Part shown: positions 9,034 through 17,000 of the stretch, piece by piece
Layout of the letters: the number at the start of each line of letters is the position of its first letter
How positions within the stretch are numbered: the stretch's first letter is position 1
Assembly (NCBI GenBank): GCA_965219125.1
Contig: CBDCMO010000002.1
Location: forward strand, 1,798,001 to 1,862,000
Origin: JBBSOK01 sp965219125
GTDB lineage: Bacteria; Bacteroidota; Bacteroidia; Flavobacteriales; Flavobacteriaceae
Reading direction: 5' to 3'
DNA: 64,000 bases
The notes under the pieces: model-generated
Seen by the model: only the letters and a program-made list of their open reading frames with translations
What the model was told of the DNA's origin: nothing
The model's database searches: none
Position numbers and translations under genes: made by a program

Positions 9034-9041
9034 CAAAGTTA
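9034..9041 (-). promoter_or_regulatory. -7 box of recQ promoter
   Basis: TAACTTTG on the minus strand, 5 bases upstream of the recQ ATG. Transcription starting a few bases downstream of the box would leave almost no 5' leader. Confidence 0.5.
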
Positions 9042-9050
9042 AGGGTTTTC

Positions 9051-9115
9051 GGTCCTTCGGTACAATTTTGAGAAAAATGCTTTTGGGCATTTTTCTCAGA
9101 ATCACTCAGGAACCT
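9051..9115 (+). repeat. Hairpin repeat A
   Basis: Left end GGTCCTTCGGTACAATTT, then a perfect 12-bp stem (TGAGAAAAATGC/GCATTTTTCTCA) with a 6-base loop, and right end AATCACTCAGGAACCT. The ends match repeats B (9596-9657) and C (9903-9966) while the stem differs. It lies between the recQ start and the 3' end of the GIY-YIG gene. Confidence 0.8.
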
Positions 9116-9120
9116 CTGCG

Positions 9121-9202
9121 TTTTCAGTTTCATTTCAACTATTGAAATAATTATTAAGGAATCTCAGCTTTTTCAGTTTCATTTCAACTATTGAAATAAT
9201 TA
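9121..9202 (+). repeat. Direct repeat of 33 bp, two copies
   Basis: Copies at 9121-9153 and 9170-9202 are identical over 33 bases (TTTTCAGTTTCATTTCAACT...). Each contains the inverted repeat ATTTCAA/TTGAAAT. The period is 49 bases. A third partial copy (TTTCAGTTTCATT) falls in the 3' end of the GIY-YIG gene near 9260. It is too short and too few to be a CRISPR array. Confidence 0.8.
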
Positions 9203-9241
9203 ATGATACGCTTGTTCTTTATCATTCCATTTTATAAAACA

Positions 9242-9577
9242 CTAAAGTATTTCTGTTCTTTCAGTTTCATTAAGAATCTTCACAGATTTATGTTTGAAAT
9301 CCTTTTTTGCCAAGGTTATTAATTTTTGGATTTCGTTTTTCATTAGTGCTTCCTTCTTTTTTCGTGACCATTTTTTAAGTTGGTGTTCTCTTTCAAAAGC
9401 TTTATCAATCCGAGTGAAAATTTCAACATAGATTAATTTAATGGGTAATCTTTCTGTTGTGTATTCGGCGCCTTCGCCATTTGAATGTTGCCAGAAACGA
9501 AAACCCAAATCTTTCGTGCTGCCAACATAATAGGTGTCGTCGGCACATAGTAGAATATATGTGTATGAGTTTGTCAT
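9242..9577 (-). CDS. Single-domain GIY-YIG endonuclease (UPF0213/YhbQ-like)
   Basis: A 111-residue protein that is almost entirely a GIY-YIG nuclease domain. YILL and YYVGSTKD form the two signature strands, followed by the catalytic Arg in LGFRFWQH, then GAEYTTERLPIKLIYVE, and the metal-binding Glu in FEREHQLKKW. Start is set at MTNSYTY (9577), because the open frame further upstream runs into a repeat element. Members of this family are widespread as solo nucleases of uncertain role. The gene is flanked by hairpin repeats A (downstream) and B (upstream), with C-E beyond. The nuclease may act on such structures, but that is inference. Confidence 0.88.
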   Translation of the reverse strand: MTNSYTYILLCADDTYYVGSTKDLGFRFWQHSNGEGAEYTTERLPIKLIYVEIFTRIDKAFEREHQLKKWSRKKKEALMKNEIQKLITLAKKDFKHKSVKILNETERTEIL

Positions 9578-9595
9578 AATTACTAATATTAAATC

Positions 9596-9657
9596 GGTGC
9601 TTCGGTACAATTTTTATAAAATGCTTTTTGGCATTTTATAAAAATCACTCAGCAACC
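9596..9657 (+). repeat. Hairpin repeat B
   Basis: Left end GGTGCTTCGGTACAA, a perfect stem of about 15 bp (ATTTTTATAAAATGC/GCATTTTATAAAAAT) with loop TTTTTG, and right end CACTCAGCAACC. It begins 18 bases upstream of the GIY-YIG start codon and has the same orientation as repeat A. Confidence 0.82.
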
Positions 9658-9708
9658 TTTACTTAATTAATTTTATTGAACATTTTTGAGTGCCTTTCAA
9701 AATGAACT

Positions 9709-9862
9709 TTTGATTTGTGAATTTTCGAAAATTCAAGACGATTATTGATAAATCAAAATCACTCAGCGATCTTTACTTTGTTAGTTTCATCTTCCATTCT
9801 AAAGGTGTATCAAAATGAAATATTGATACACAAATTTTAAACACTCTGAAAATCTTGGGTTT
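9709..9862 (+). repeat. Degenerate hairpin repeats D and E
   Basis: No gene is visible from 9658 to 9902. D: a TTGATTT/AAATCAA stem enclosing TGAATTTTCGAAAATTCA, followed by AATCACTCAGCGATCTTT. E: stem GTGTATCAA/TTGATACAC followed by a weakened right end (ACACTCTGAAAATCTT). Both keep the order hairpin then right end seen in A-C, but lack the left end. Confidence 0.55.
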
Positions 9863-9902
9863 TAAATTAAATAACAAAATTGAATTAACATTCCAAAGCA
9901 AA

Positions 9903-9966
9903 GGTTGCTGAGTGATTTTAGAAAAGGCTCCCGAAAGAGCCATTTTTAAAATTGTACCGAAGCACC
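9903..9966 (-). repeat. Hairpin repeat C (inverted)
   Basis: Reading the minus strand: GGTGCTTCGGTACAATTTT, a stem centred on GGCTC/GAGCC, then AAATCACTCAGCAACC. It is inverted relative to A and B, so B and C bracket a 245-bp gene-free interval. It ends 5 bases before the ssb stop codon and may act as its terminator. Confidence 0.82.
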
Positions 9967-9971
9967 GGAAT

Positions 9972-10304
9972 TTATTTACTAAGCATCAACAACTCATTAC
10001 ATTGTATTTCAGTTATATAATGCTTTTTGCCATCTTTATCGTCCCAAGAACGGTTTGTTAATTTGCCTTCTATTGCAATTTCTTGCCCTTTTGTTACGTA
10101 GCCTTCAACCACCTTTACAAGACCGCCATTTACTACGATATTGTGCCAATAAGCTCGTTCTACTTTTTTGCCGTCTTTGTCTTTGTAGCTGTCGTCTGTA
10201 GCAAGTGAAAATTTGGCCATTTTGTTGCCATCTTTAAATGTGATGATTTCTGGTTCTTGACCTAATCTACCAATCAACTGTACTTTGTTTCTTAATGCGT
10301 TCAT
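9972..10304 (-). CDS. ssb: Single-stranded DNA-binding protein, short form
   Basis: A 110-residue OB-fold protein beginning MNALRNKVQLIGRLGQEPEI, with the conserved RAYWHNIVV and GLVKVVEGYVTKGQEIAIEGKL segments. It binds single-stranded DNA in replication and repair. Oddity: the protein ends at NELLMLSK, right after the OB fold. It lacks the flexible linker and acidic tip (DDDLPF-type) through which canonical SSB recruits partner proteins. This resembles the short accessory Ssb paralogues of flavobacteria, and a full-length SSB would be expected elsewhere. Transcribed from a -7 box at 10367-10374. Confidence 0.9.
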   Translation of the reverse strand: MNALRNKVQLIGRLGQEPEIITFKDGNKMAKFSLATDDSYKDKDGKKVERAYWHNIVVNGGLVKVVEGYVTKGQEIAIEGKLTNRSWDDKDGKKHYITEIQCNELLMLSK

Positions 10305-10366
10305 AATTTCTAATTTTTATATTGTTAAACAGTTAATACTATCGAACCTTCATTGATCCGACGATG

Positions 10367-10374
10367 CAAACTTA
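10367..10374 (-). promoter_or_regulatory. -7 box of ssb promoter
   Basis: TAAGTTTG on the minus strand, 62 bases upstream of the ssb ATG. Confidence 0.5.
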
Positions 10375-10416
10375 TGGCAGCAAAAAAGTATTATTCGGTT
10401 GTTAGTCACTTACTAT

Positions 10417-10448
10417 CGTTTACAGTTGTTTGCAAATAATTGTAAACG
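10417..10448. promoter_or_regulatory. Inverted repeat upstream of ssb
   Basis: CGTTTACA and TGTAAACG form perfect 8-base arms 16 bases apart, about 110 bases upstream of the ssb start. This could be a regulator-binding site or a cruciform. The rest of the gene-free stretch 10305-10638 is AT-rich, with no other gene or clear structure. Confidence 0.35.
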
Positions 10449-10638
10449 TTTGAAATTTAATATAAGATTGAAAATGAAATATTTATAAATTCGATTTCAA
10501 ATTATAAAATTGAAATTATTAAGTGTTTTTAATTGAAAAAATTTTTCAAAAGAAGAAAAAGCTATATTTAATTGAAGAAAATAATTCTTTCAAAAAAGTA
10601 ATTGTTTGAAATAAATTGGAGAATAATTCAGCAGAAAA

Positions 10639-11646
10639 CTAATCAACAACCTTTAAAGGTTTTACGACAAAAGGTGTAAACCAATCCCAAGTTAAGCCAA
10701 ATGAAACCCTAGCAAAACTATCCAAAAAGCGGTAGTTATAATCGTCAAAACCATAACTAACTTGTGTAAAAAAACCGAAGTCGTTGTTCCACGGAAAAAG
10801 AATTCCGCGGGTTTCTAGCCTATATGGTTTTGCACTTGGGTGCATGTTAAAATGTGCGTATGCTTCTGCACCCAAAATATAGCGCATTTTTTTATAATAC
10901 CCAGTATATTCGTAGCCTAGCTCAATTTGATTGCGACCATATATTTGAATATCGTCCTTACTAAAACCACCAAAATCTAAAATTCCCAATAAATTTTTAT
11001 GGTATAATTGGTACGAAGCGGTAATGGAATGCACACTTAAAGGTGCGTTATTTGGGCCAAATCTATTTATTCTATAATTCACGCTAATTCTTGAAAGATT
11101 GGTAGAAAAATTACCGTTTTTTCTATTCAATAATGCCGCTAAATCTGTGTCGTCTGTAAATGTTTGGTAAATTGAATCGTTTTGGGGCGTGCCATCATCA
11201 AACTCCGTACTAAAAGCGCCGCCGGTTTGGCCGTTGCTATAATGGCCGGTTTCAAAAGCTAAGGTTACAAAATTATCTTTATTGGTACGGATTATTGGCT
11301 GCCAGCCTACTAAAACTTTATAGGAAGGTGTTTTTACTGGTTTTGAGTCTTCGTTATACAAACGTAATTGTGGTTGAAATGTAAGATAAACAGCATTACC
11401 ATTGCGAATTGTATCTTGACTTAACGATTTTTGAATGTCGTTATATATTCCATAATAAACAACGGGTTTAGCTTCAAAAACAATTTGCTCGTATTCGTTA
11501 TTTCCAAAACCGGTAGAAAAATAGGGTCTAATTGAAATAGGATAATAGTCCTTAAAGCCAATATCTTTAAAATCTTGTGCGTTTGAATTAAAGCTGAAAC
11601 TGAAAAAGAATATTATTAAAATTGAAGTTGAAAAAGATGGTTTCAT
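10639..11646 (-). CDS. OMPLA-like outer membrane phospholipase A
   Basis: A 335-residue protein with a signal peptide (MKPSFSTSILIIFFFSFSF..., cut near NAQ) and a series of beta-strands ending in the WDWFTPFVVKP segment. The motif FETGHYSNGQ resembles the HxSNG catalytic segment of outer membrane phospholipase A, in which His and Ser hydrolyse phospholipids that have moved to the outer leaflet. The remaining strands, such as RYILGAEAYAHFNMHP, fit a 12-strand barrel. It is the only gene in its immediate transcription unit; a dispersed repeat lies 33 bases upstream. Confidence 0.65.
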   Translation of the reverse strand: MKPSFSTSILIIFFFSFSFNSNAQDFKDIGFKDYYPISIRPYFSTGFGNNEYEQIVFEAKPVVYYGIYNDIQKSLSQDTIRNGNAVYLTFQPQLRLYNEDSKPVKTPSYKVLVGWQPIIRTNKDNFVTLAFETGHYSNGQTGGAFSTEFDDGTPQNDSIYQTFTDDTDLAALLNRKNGNFSTNLSRISVNYRINRFGPNNAPLSVHSITASYQLYHKNLLGILDFGGFSKDDIQIYGRNQIELGYEYTGYYKKMRYILGAEAYAHFNMHPSAKPYRLETRGILFPWNNDFGFFTQVSYGFDDYNYRFLDSFARVSFGLTWDWFTPFVVKPLKVVD

Positions 11647-11679
11647 TTGAAGGAATGTATATTTAGTAAATTTGATTAA

Positions 11680-11703
11680 CAGATTGCTTCGTGCCTCGCA
11701 ATT
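11680..11703. repeat. Palindromic repeat between the phospholipase and tamL
   Basis: CAGATTGCTTCG...CTCGCAATT lies between the phospholipase start and the tamL stop. It belongs to the same family as 6128-6153 and 30920-30946. Confidence 0.65.
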
Positions 11704-11718
11704 TTGAAAGCTTTACGA

Positions 11719-14004
11719 TTAAAAAGGATAACCGATTGCAAAATTAAATACAGGTTCGGCAATTTTAAAATCAAAACGTTCTCCTTCATCTGCCGAAGGA
11801 TCGTGAAATGGGGCAGCCAAATCAAATCGAATAACAAAGCCTTGCACATCTACTCTCAAGCCAATACCTGCACCCATTCCAAATTCATTTATAAAACTTG
11901 AGGTAAATTTATCTTGAAAATTATAGGCTTCATTTCCTTCACTATTCCAGATATTTCCGGCATCAGCAAAAACAGCTCCTTTAAAGAAACCAAAAATTGG
12001 AAAACGATATTCAATATTTGCTTCCAGTCTAATATTTCCCGTTAAATCGAAGAAATTATTGTCAGGATTATCAACATTGCGATATGTTCCCGGTCCTAGA
12101 GATCTAATTCTAAAAGCTCTTACGCTGTAAGGTCCGCCGGCATAATACTGTTTTACAAAGGGCAAAACGTCACTATTTCCATATGCATAACCATAGCCGC
12201 CAAACAATCGAGTGGCAATTGTTTGCTCTTTGCCAAAGTTAAAATGGTAGCGTAAATCTACATCTGCTTTGGCGTATTGTGCGTATTCAAGTCCTAAAAA
12301 TTCTTTCTTACCGTTTGCATTTTCCTTCCCAAAAAGGCTAATGCTATTTCCAGCAATATCAAAAGTTGCATTTACGAAAAATTGATGTGTTTTGCCCGCA
12401 TCGACCATTCCATTATAAGTAAAGGAATAGGTAAGTCCAGAAATAAATTCTTGGTCAAAACTTCTTCTTAAAAAAGGATTGTTTTGAAGAATGGTATCAA
12501 ACTCCGGCGTAGTATTGCTAAGCTGTGTATAGTTAACCGAAATAGGGATTATCTCATGCGTAACATATCTATTTGCCTGCCAAGTATATCCAAATTGAGC
12601 AGTTCCAGAAAGCAATGCGTATAATTTAGTTCGGGTTAAATAATCTAAACTTAAACTGGTTTTGGTTTTTGGGATGGCATATTTAAAATAATCGTTGCTA
12701 ATTTTTATGGGAAAAAGAACCCGTGGAAAAATTATTTCACCTTTTAATCCTAGATCAACACTTGTTCTTCCGCTATTGCCGCCACCGCCTGCTTGCACTT
12801 CATAACCAACATTTGCCGAAACATTTAAGGTTTCGCCACCTTTAAATAAATTTCGGTTACTAAAAACCAAGGCCAATCCTGGTCCGGCAAAGTTGTTACT
12901 TTTGGTTACCGCCTGCAATTCTGCGCGAATCGATCTTTTATTTAATGGTGAAAGAAAGATATTGGCTTCCAAAATACCCAAACTGTCGCTTAATTGGGAA
13001 TCTTGTTCTTTATATTGAATATTCACAAACTTATAGGCGCCAATAGTTGAAAGCCTTCTCGCCGTATTTTTAGATTCTGTTGGACTGTAATATTGCCCTT
13101 CTTTCAAAGTTATAAATGGGTCAAGACGTTTCGATTTAAAAAAGTCTTCGCCATTAACATAATTTTTCTCATTGAATCTTGTTACGTCTTCAACAACCGA
13201 ATCTTTTATCTCAAAATTTGGATAGATATTTATTTTTGAAATTTTATAAGGAACAACCGATTTCTTCGGTGTTTCATCTTTCAGCCGAAGAAAAAGATCG
13301 AATTTTTTTCTATCATATTGATTGGTGTCGGCTTCAAAAATGAAAAAATTTGAGCTGAAATTATAATATCCTTTTTTCTTTAAATCGCTGTCAATACGGT
13401 CGCGTTCCAACTTTAAATTTGAAAGGTCAAAACGCATACCTTTTGTAAGTTTTGAAGTTGCAACGCTTGTTTTAATTTCAGAATAAATAGGTTCGGAAAG
13501 ACTATCTAATTGATAAGTAGCAATTGTATAAGGCGTAGGAATGGTAACCGTATATTCTGCGGAAGCGTTTTTTTCTTCTTCAATAAATTTTGAAGTTGCT
13601 TGGCCATAAAAGAAACCTCGGTTTTCCAATCTATTCAACAAGATTTCTTCAACTTGTGGCTTATCTACATTTTCTTGATAAACGGGTTCTTCGCCTAATT
13701 TTTTATATAAAAACCTATTTATAAAACCAGGTTTTTCCTGTTGCATTTTATAGTAATAATGCAAACCTGGCCGAAGTCCCAAAATTTTTGAATTCGGTTT
13801 TGGGCGCAAAGCTTCTTGTAAAACTGCTTTTAATTGATCTTGATTTTCTATTATAGAATCTGATTTTATAACAATATCTGCGCCTGTATAAAGTCTTTTA
13901 CCTTCGGGAATATATTTATCTACCGCACACGAATTTAGGGCGAAGAGTACGCCGAAAATGCCGGCTACAAAATGTACTTTATTTTTTACAAAACTATTTT
14001 TCAT
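11719..14004 (-). CDS. tamL: Omp85-family lipoprotein TamL
   Basis: A 761-residue BamA/TamA relative. The N-terminus carries a lipoprotein signal with lipobox LNSC (Cys at 26), which marks the Bacteroidota TamL type rather than the soluble-start TamA. POTRA-like repeats follow (roughly residues 35-330), then a 16-strand-type barrel ending FNFAIGYPF with a C-terminal Phe. The late segment QYYAGGPYSVRAFRIRSLGPG contains the VRGF-like motif of Omp85 proteins. It is expected to work with TamB in envelope biogenesis. It starts 2 bases after the tamB stop, so the pair is an operon. Confidence 0.9.
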   Translation of the reverse strand: MKNSFVKNKVHFVAGIFGVLFALNSCAVDKYIPEGKRLYTGADIVIKSDSIIENQDQLKAVLQEALRPKPNSKILGLRPGLHYYYKMQQEKPGFINRFLYKKLGEEPVYQENVDKPQVEEILLNRLENRGFFYGQATSKFIEEEKNASAEYTVTIPTPYTIATYQLDSLSEPIYSEIKTSVATSKLTKGMRFDLSNLKLERDRIDSDLKKKGYYNFSSNFFIFEADTNQYDRKKFDLFLRLKDETPKKSVVPYKISKINIYPNFEIKDSVVEDVTRFNEKNYVNGEDFFKSKRLDPFITLKEGQYYSPTESKNTARRLSTIGAYKFVNIQYKEQDSQLSDSLGILEANIFLSPLNKRSIRAELQAVTKSNNFAGPGLALVFSNRNLFKGGETLNVSANVGYEVQAGGGGNSGRTSVDLGLKGEIIFPRVLFPIKISNDYFKYAIPKTKTSLSLDYLTRTKLYALLSGTAQFGYTWQANRYVTHEIIPISVNYTQLSNTTPEFDTILQNNPFLRRSFDQEFISGLTYSFTYNGMVDAGKTHQFFVNATFDIAGNSISLFGKENANGKKEFLGLEYAQYAKADVDLRYHFNFGKEQTIATRLFGGYGYAYGNSDVLPFVKQYYAGGPYSVRAFRIRSLGPGTYRNVDNPDNNFFDLTGNIRLEANIEYRFPIFGFFKGAVFADAGNIWNSEGNEAYNFQDKFTSSFINEFGMGAGIGLRVDVQGFVIRFDLAAPFHDPSADEGERFDFKIAEPVFNFAIGYPF

Positions 14005-14006
14005 AG

Positions 14007-17000
14007 CTACTTTTCTTCGGAAGTATTTTTAGATTTTTGGCTTGTGCTATCAACTTTTGCTTTTTCGGTATTCTTCAAATTTTCTTCTTCTTTTGCTTTA
14101 ATCTTTTCTTTTGCAGCTTTTCTATCGGCTTTTTCCTTTTCGGTTTCGCCGCGTAAAATGGCTTGCCAAAGCTCATCAAATTGGTTAAATTCTTGTGTAA
14201 AAATCAAAGCGATTCCGCTTACAATTGTTTGTCCGTCAATCACATTTTCAAACTGGTTTTTTCTAAAACCTCTTAATCTGTAACGCCCGTTTTCAGTTAA
14301 CAAATATTCTAGACTTACATTGCCAACTAATGGAGTTGGTTCGTTTGTTGAACTACTTCCTTGCAAATCTACTTCGCTACCAACACGAACAATCAATCTA
14401 TCGTTAAACAATTTTTTCTGCGCTGCAATATCCAATTGAGTCCTATCTTGGGGCGAATCTCCTTGATAATCGGTATAACTTTTTAGGCCGAAATCTAAAT
14501 CGATGCCGCTATTGCCCAGTAATTTATCTGAAAAGGTGTTTAATTGGTCTGAAAGTGCATCGTTAATATTATCTCGTGCGATACTTGCAAAACCACCACC
14601 ACTGCCATCGCTGCCAGGTTCTGGGTAAAAACGGCTTAAAACCAATAGCGAAAATACTTGCCTGTTTAATTCGCCTTCCTGCGCATTTACCTGTTGCAAT
14701 CTGCCATAAACCTGGCCGCCAATTGCGCCTTGGTCATCTTCGGGCATATCTAAATTAAATGAAATTTCGGGCGCTGTTAAATCTCCATCTACATTTAAAT
14801 ACACTAAAAACGGTAAAACTTCTCTATATTTTCCTTTAACCGATGGGTCTGAATTTGAACTTATCGGCGCCATTAAAGCAGATGCAGATGTTTCAATATT
14901 ATAAATTGCGCTAACGTCTAAACTTGCATCAAAAGGGTCGCCAGACCAGGTTACACGGCTACCTTTTTTAAGATCAAATTTTCGGTTTACCAAATTATAA
15001 AGGTTCATTTCGTAACTTCCACCTTCAATTTCATAAACGCCGCTTAGAGTCATTCGGCCGTTCGGATTTATTGTAAAATCTAAATCGCCATCGCCATAAA
15101 CCTGAAAATTATCACCTGTTTCTTTATCGATTATCACCTTTATTTTTGCAGCTTTTCCAAGTTTTAAAAGTGCGTTAACATCAAAACCTGTAATTACGCC
15201 ACTTTCTTCATTCGATTTTGTAAGTATTGCATCCGGATTTTCACGATTTACAAAAATTACAACGCCATCGCGACTTTCAATTGCAACCGCTGAGGCTGGC
15301 ATTACGTAGGTAACATCGGTATCGTTTGTTACGGTTAAATCCATATCCAATTTTGGAATTTCTAAATCGCCCGTAAGTTTTGCAGTTGCGTTAAAGGCCG
15401 CCTTTCCGTAGAGAAAATCGTTATCCTCTTTTGTGGCGTTTAATACCTGAAAATTATCGGCTTTTAGATCAAGATCAAAAGTTGGGTTTACAAAACTTTC
15501 TGTGCCAATTGTTCCACTTGCAATAAAGGTGTTATTGTTCTCATCGCGAACGGTAAAATTGTTCATCGACAAACCTTTATTGTCTATTTTAATGCTTTCA
15601 TTTTCCAGCGTAAAAGGTGCATTTAACATTGTTACGGTAAACGCAGCATCGTTAAAATTTAGGTCGCCATTATAAATTGGGTCTGTTGTTGTTCCGCTTA
15701 CATCAAAATTTCCTGAGAAACTGCCGCTTGCATTTTTAAGTTCACCCAATGAAAAACCTTCCAAAGCTTTCATATTGAATTTGTTGATGTCAAGATCTAA
15801 ATTCAACTTCGCAGCATCTGTATTTGCTATATAATCGCCCGTTAAATCTAAATCTACTTCGCCTTCTTTTAGCGCGAGATTAAAGTCATAACTATTGCCG
15901 CCAATTGGTTTTGCATTCAATGTTAAAATACCCAAATTAGTATTCAACATATTAAGCTGTTCAATTTTTAAATCTGCCAACAAGCCGGTATTCCCAAACG
16001 GATTTTCAACTACAAAATCGCCGTTTAAAATTCCGGTGGCCAATTGTTTTTCAGGATTTAAATAATTTAAAATTTCACTTAATTTAAAATTTTGAAAATC
16101 TATCGCTACGTGATTTTCTTTTACGTTTGGAAGCTTATCTGTTATTTCAACTATCTGATCGTTATACGTAAAATTGAAGTTGTTAAATTCAAGATTTTTG
16201 TCGGTAATTACAATTTCATTATTTTCGGGAACCGCCCAATTATGGCTGTTGAAAATTAAACTATCAGCTAAAACGTGATACACCAATCTATCCTGCGGTC
16301 CCGTAATTTGAGAACGCACGTTTATAACCGTGCTATCTTTATTGGTCGCGTTAAACAGCAAGTTTAAAACACTATTTTCCTGCCTTCCCGTAATTTTGGT
16401 TTTTGGAATGTGTAGCGGTCCGGCTTCAACGTTTTCAAAACCTAGATCGAAGACAAATTTTTCTTTATCCGTATCCATCGTAAAAGCCAAACTATCCAAT
16501 TTATTGCCGCCATAATTTATATGCGGTGCTTTTACAAAGGCATTTAATTTTCTAGCTTTTTCATCAAAATTGGCAACAATTGTAACAGTATCCAATTCCT
16601 TCACATTAACTAAAAAGACTTTGTTTAAAACGGGCGCTTGTATTATTTGCCCGCGAATATCAAGCTTTACAGGTCTTTTTATGCTATCGGGAATTTTTGT
16701 GTTTTTGGTGAAATAACTTTGAATGTGTCTTTGTACGGCCGAAGCAAAAGTTGCAGGATCGGCATTACTTTCCAATTGTAGTTTTACAATTTTATTATCC
16801 AACCAAATTGAAGTTGTATCGCTGCGAACGTGCGCTGTTGCAAGTACATCGCCCAACAAATAGGTTGTATCATCGTAAACCACAACGCCATCGCCAATTG
16901 TTGAAATAACATCAAAACCATCTTTGTTGCCTTCAAAATCTGCATCAAATTTTAAGGCGGTACGCACGTCGCGTTTCATTAAACCTACGGCTTGCAGATT

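Noticed and set aside
9029..9133. Longer N-terminus for RecQ (MKLKTQRFLSDSEKN...)
   Set aside because: These codons are the reverse reading of hairpin repeat A, a direct repeat and a promoter box. They show no family similarity.
9121..9202. Two 33-bp direct repeats considered as a CRISPR array
   Set aside because: Only two copies, a 16-base gap, and no cas genes in the window.
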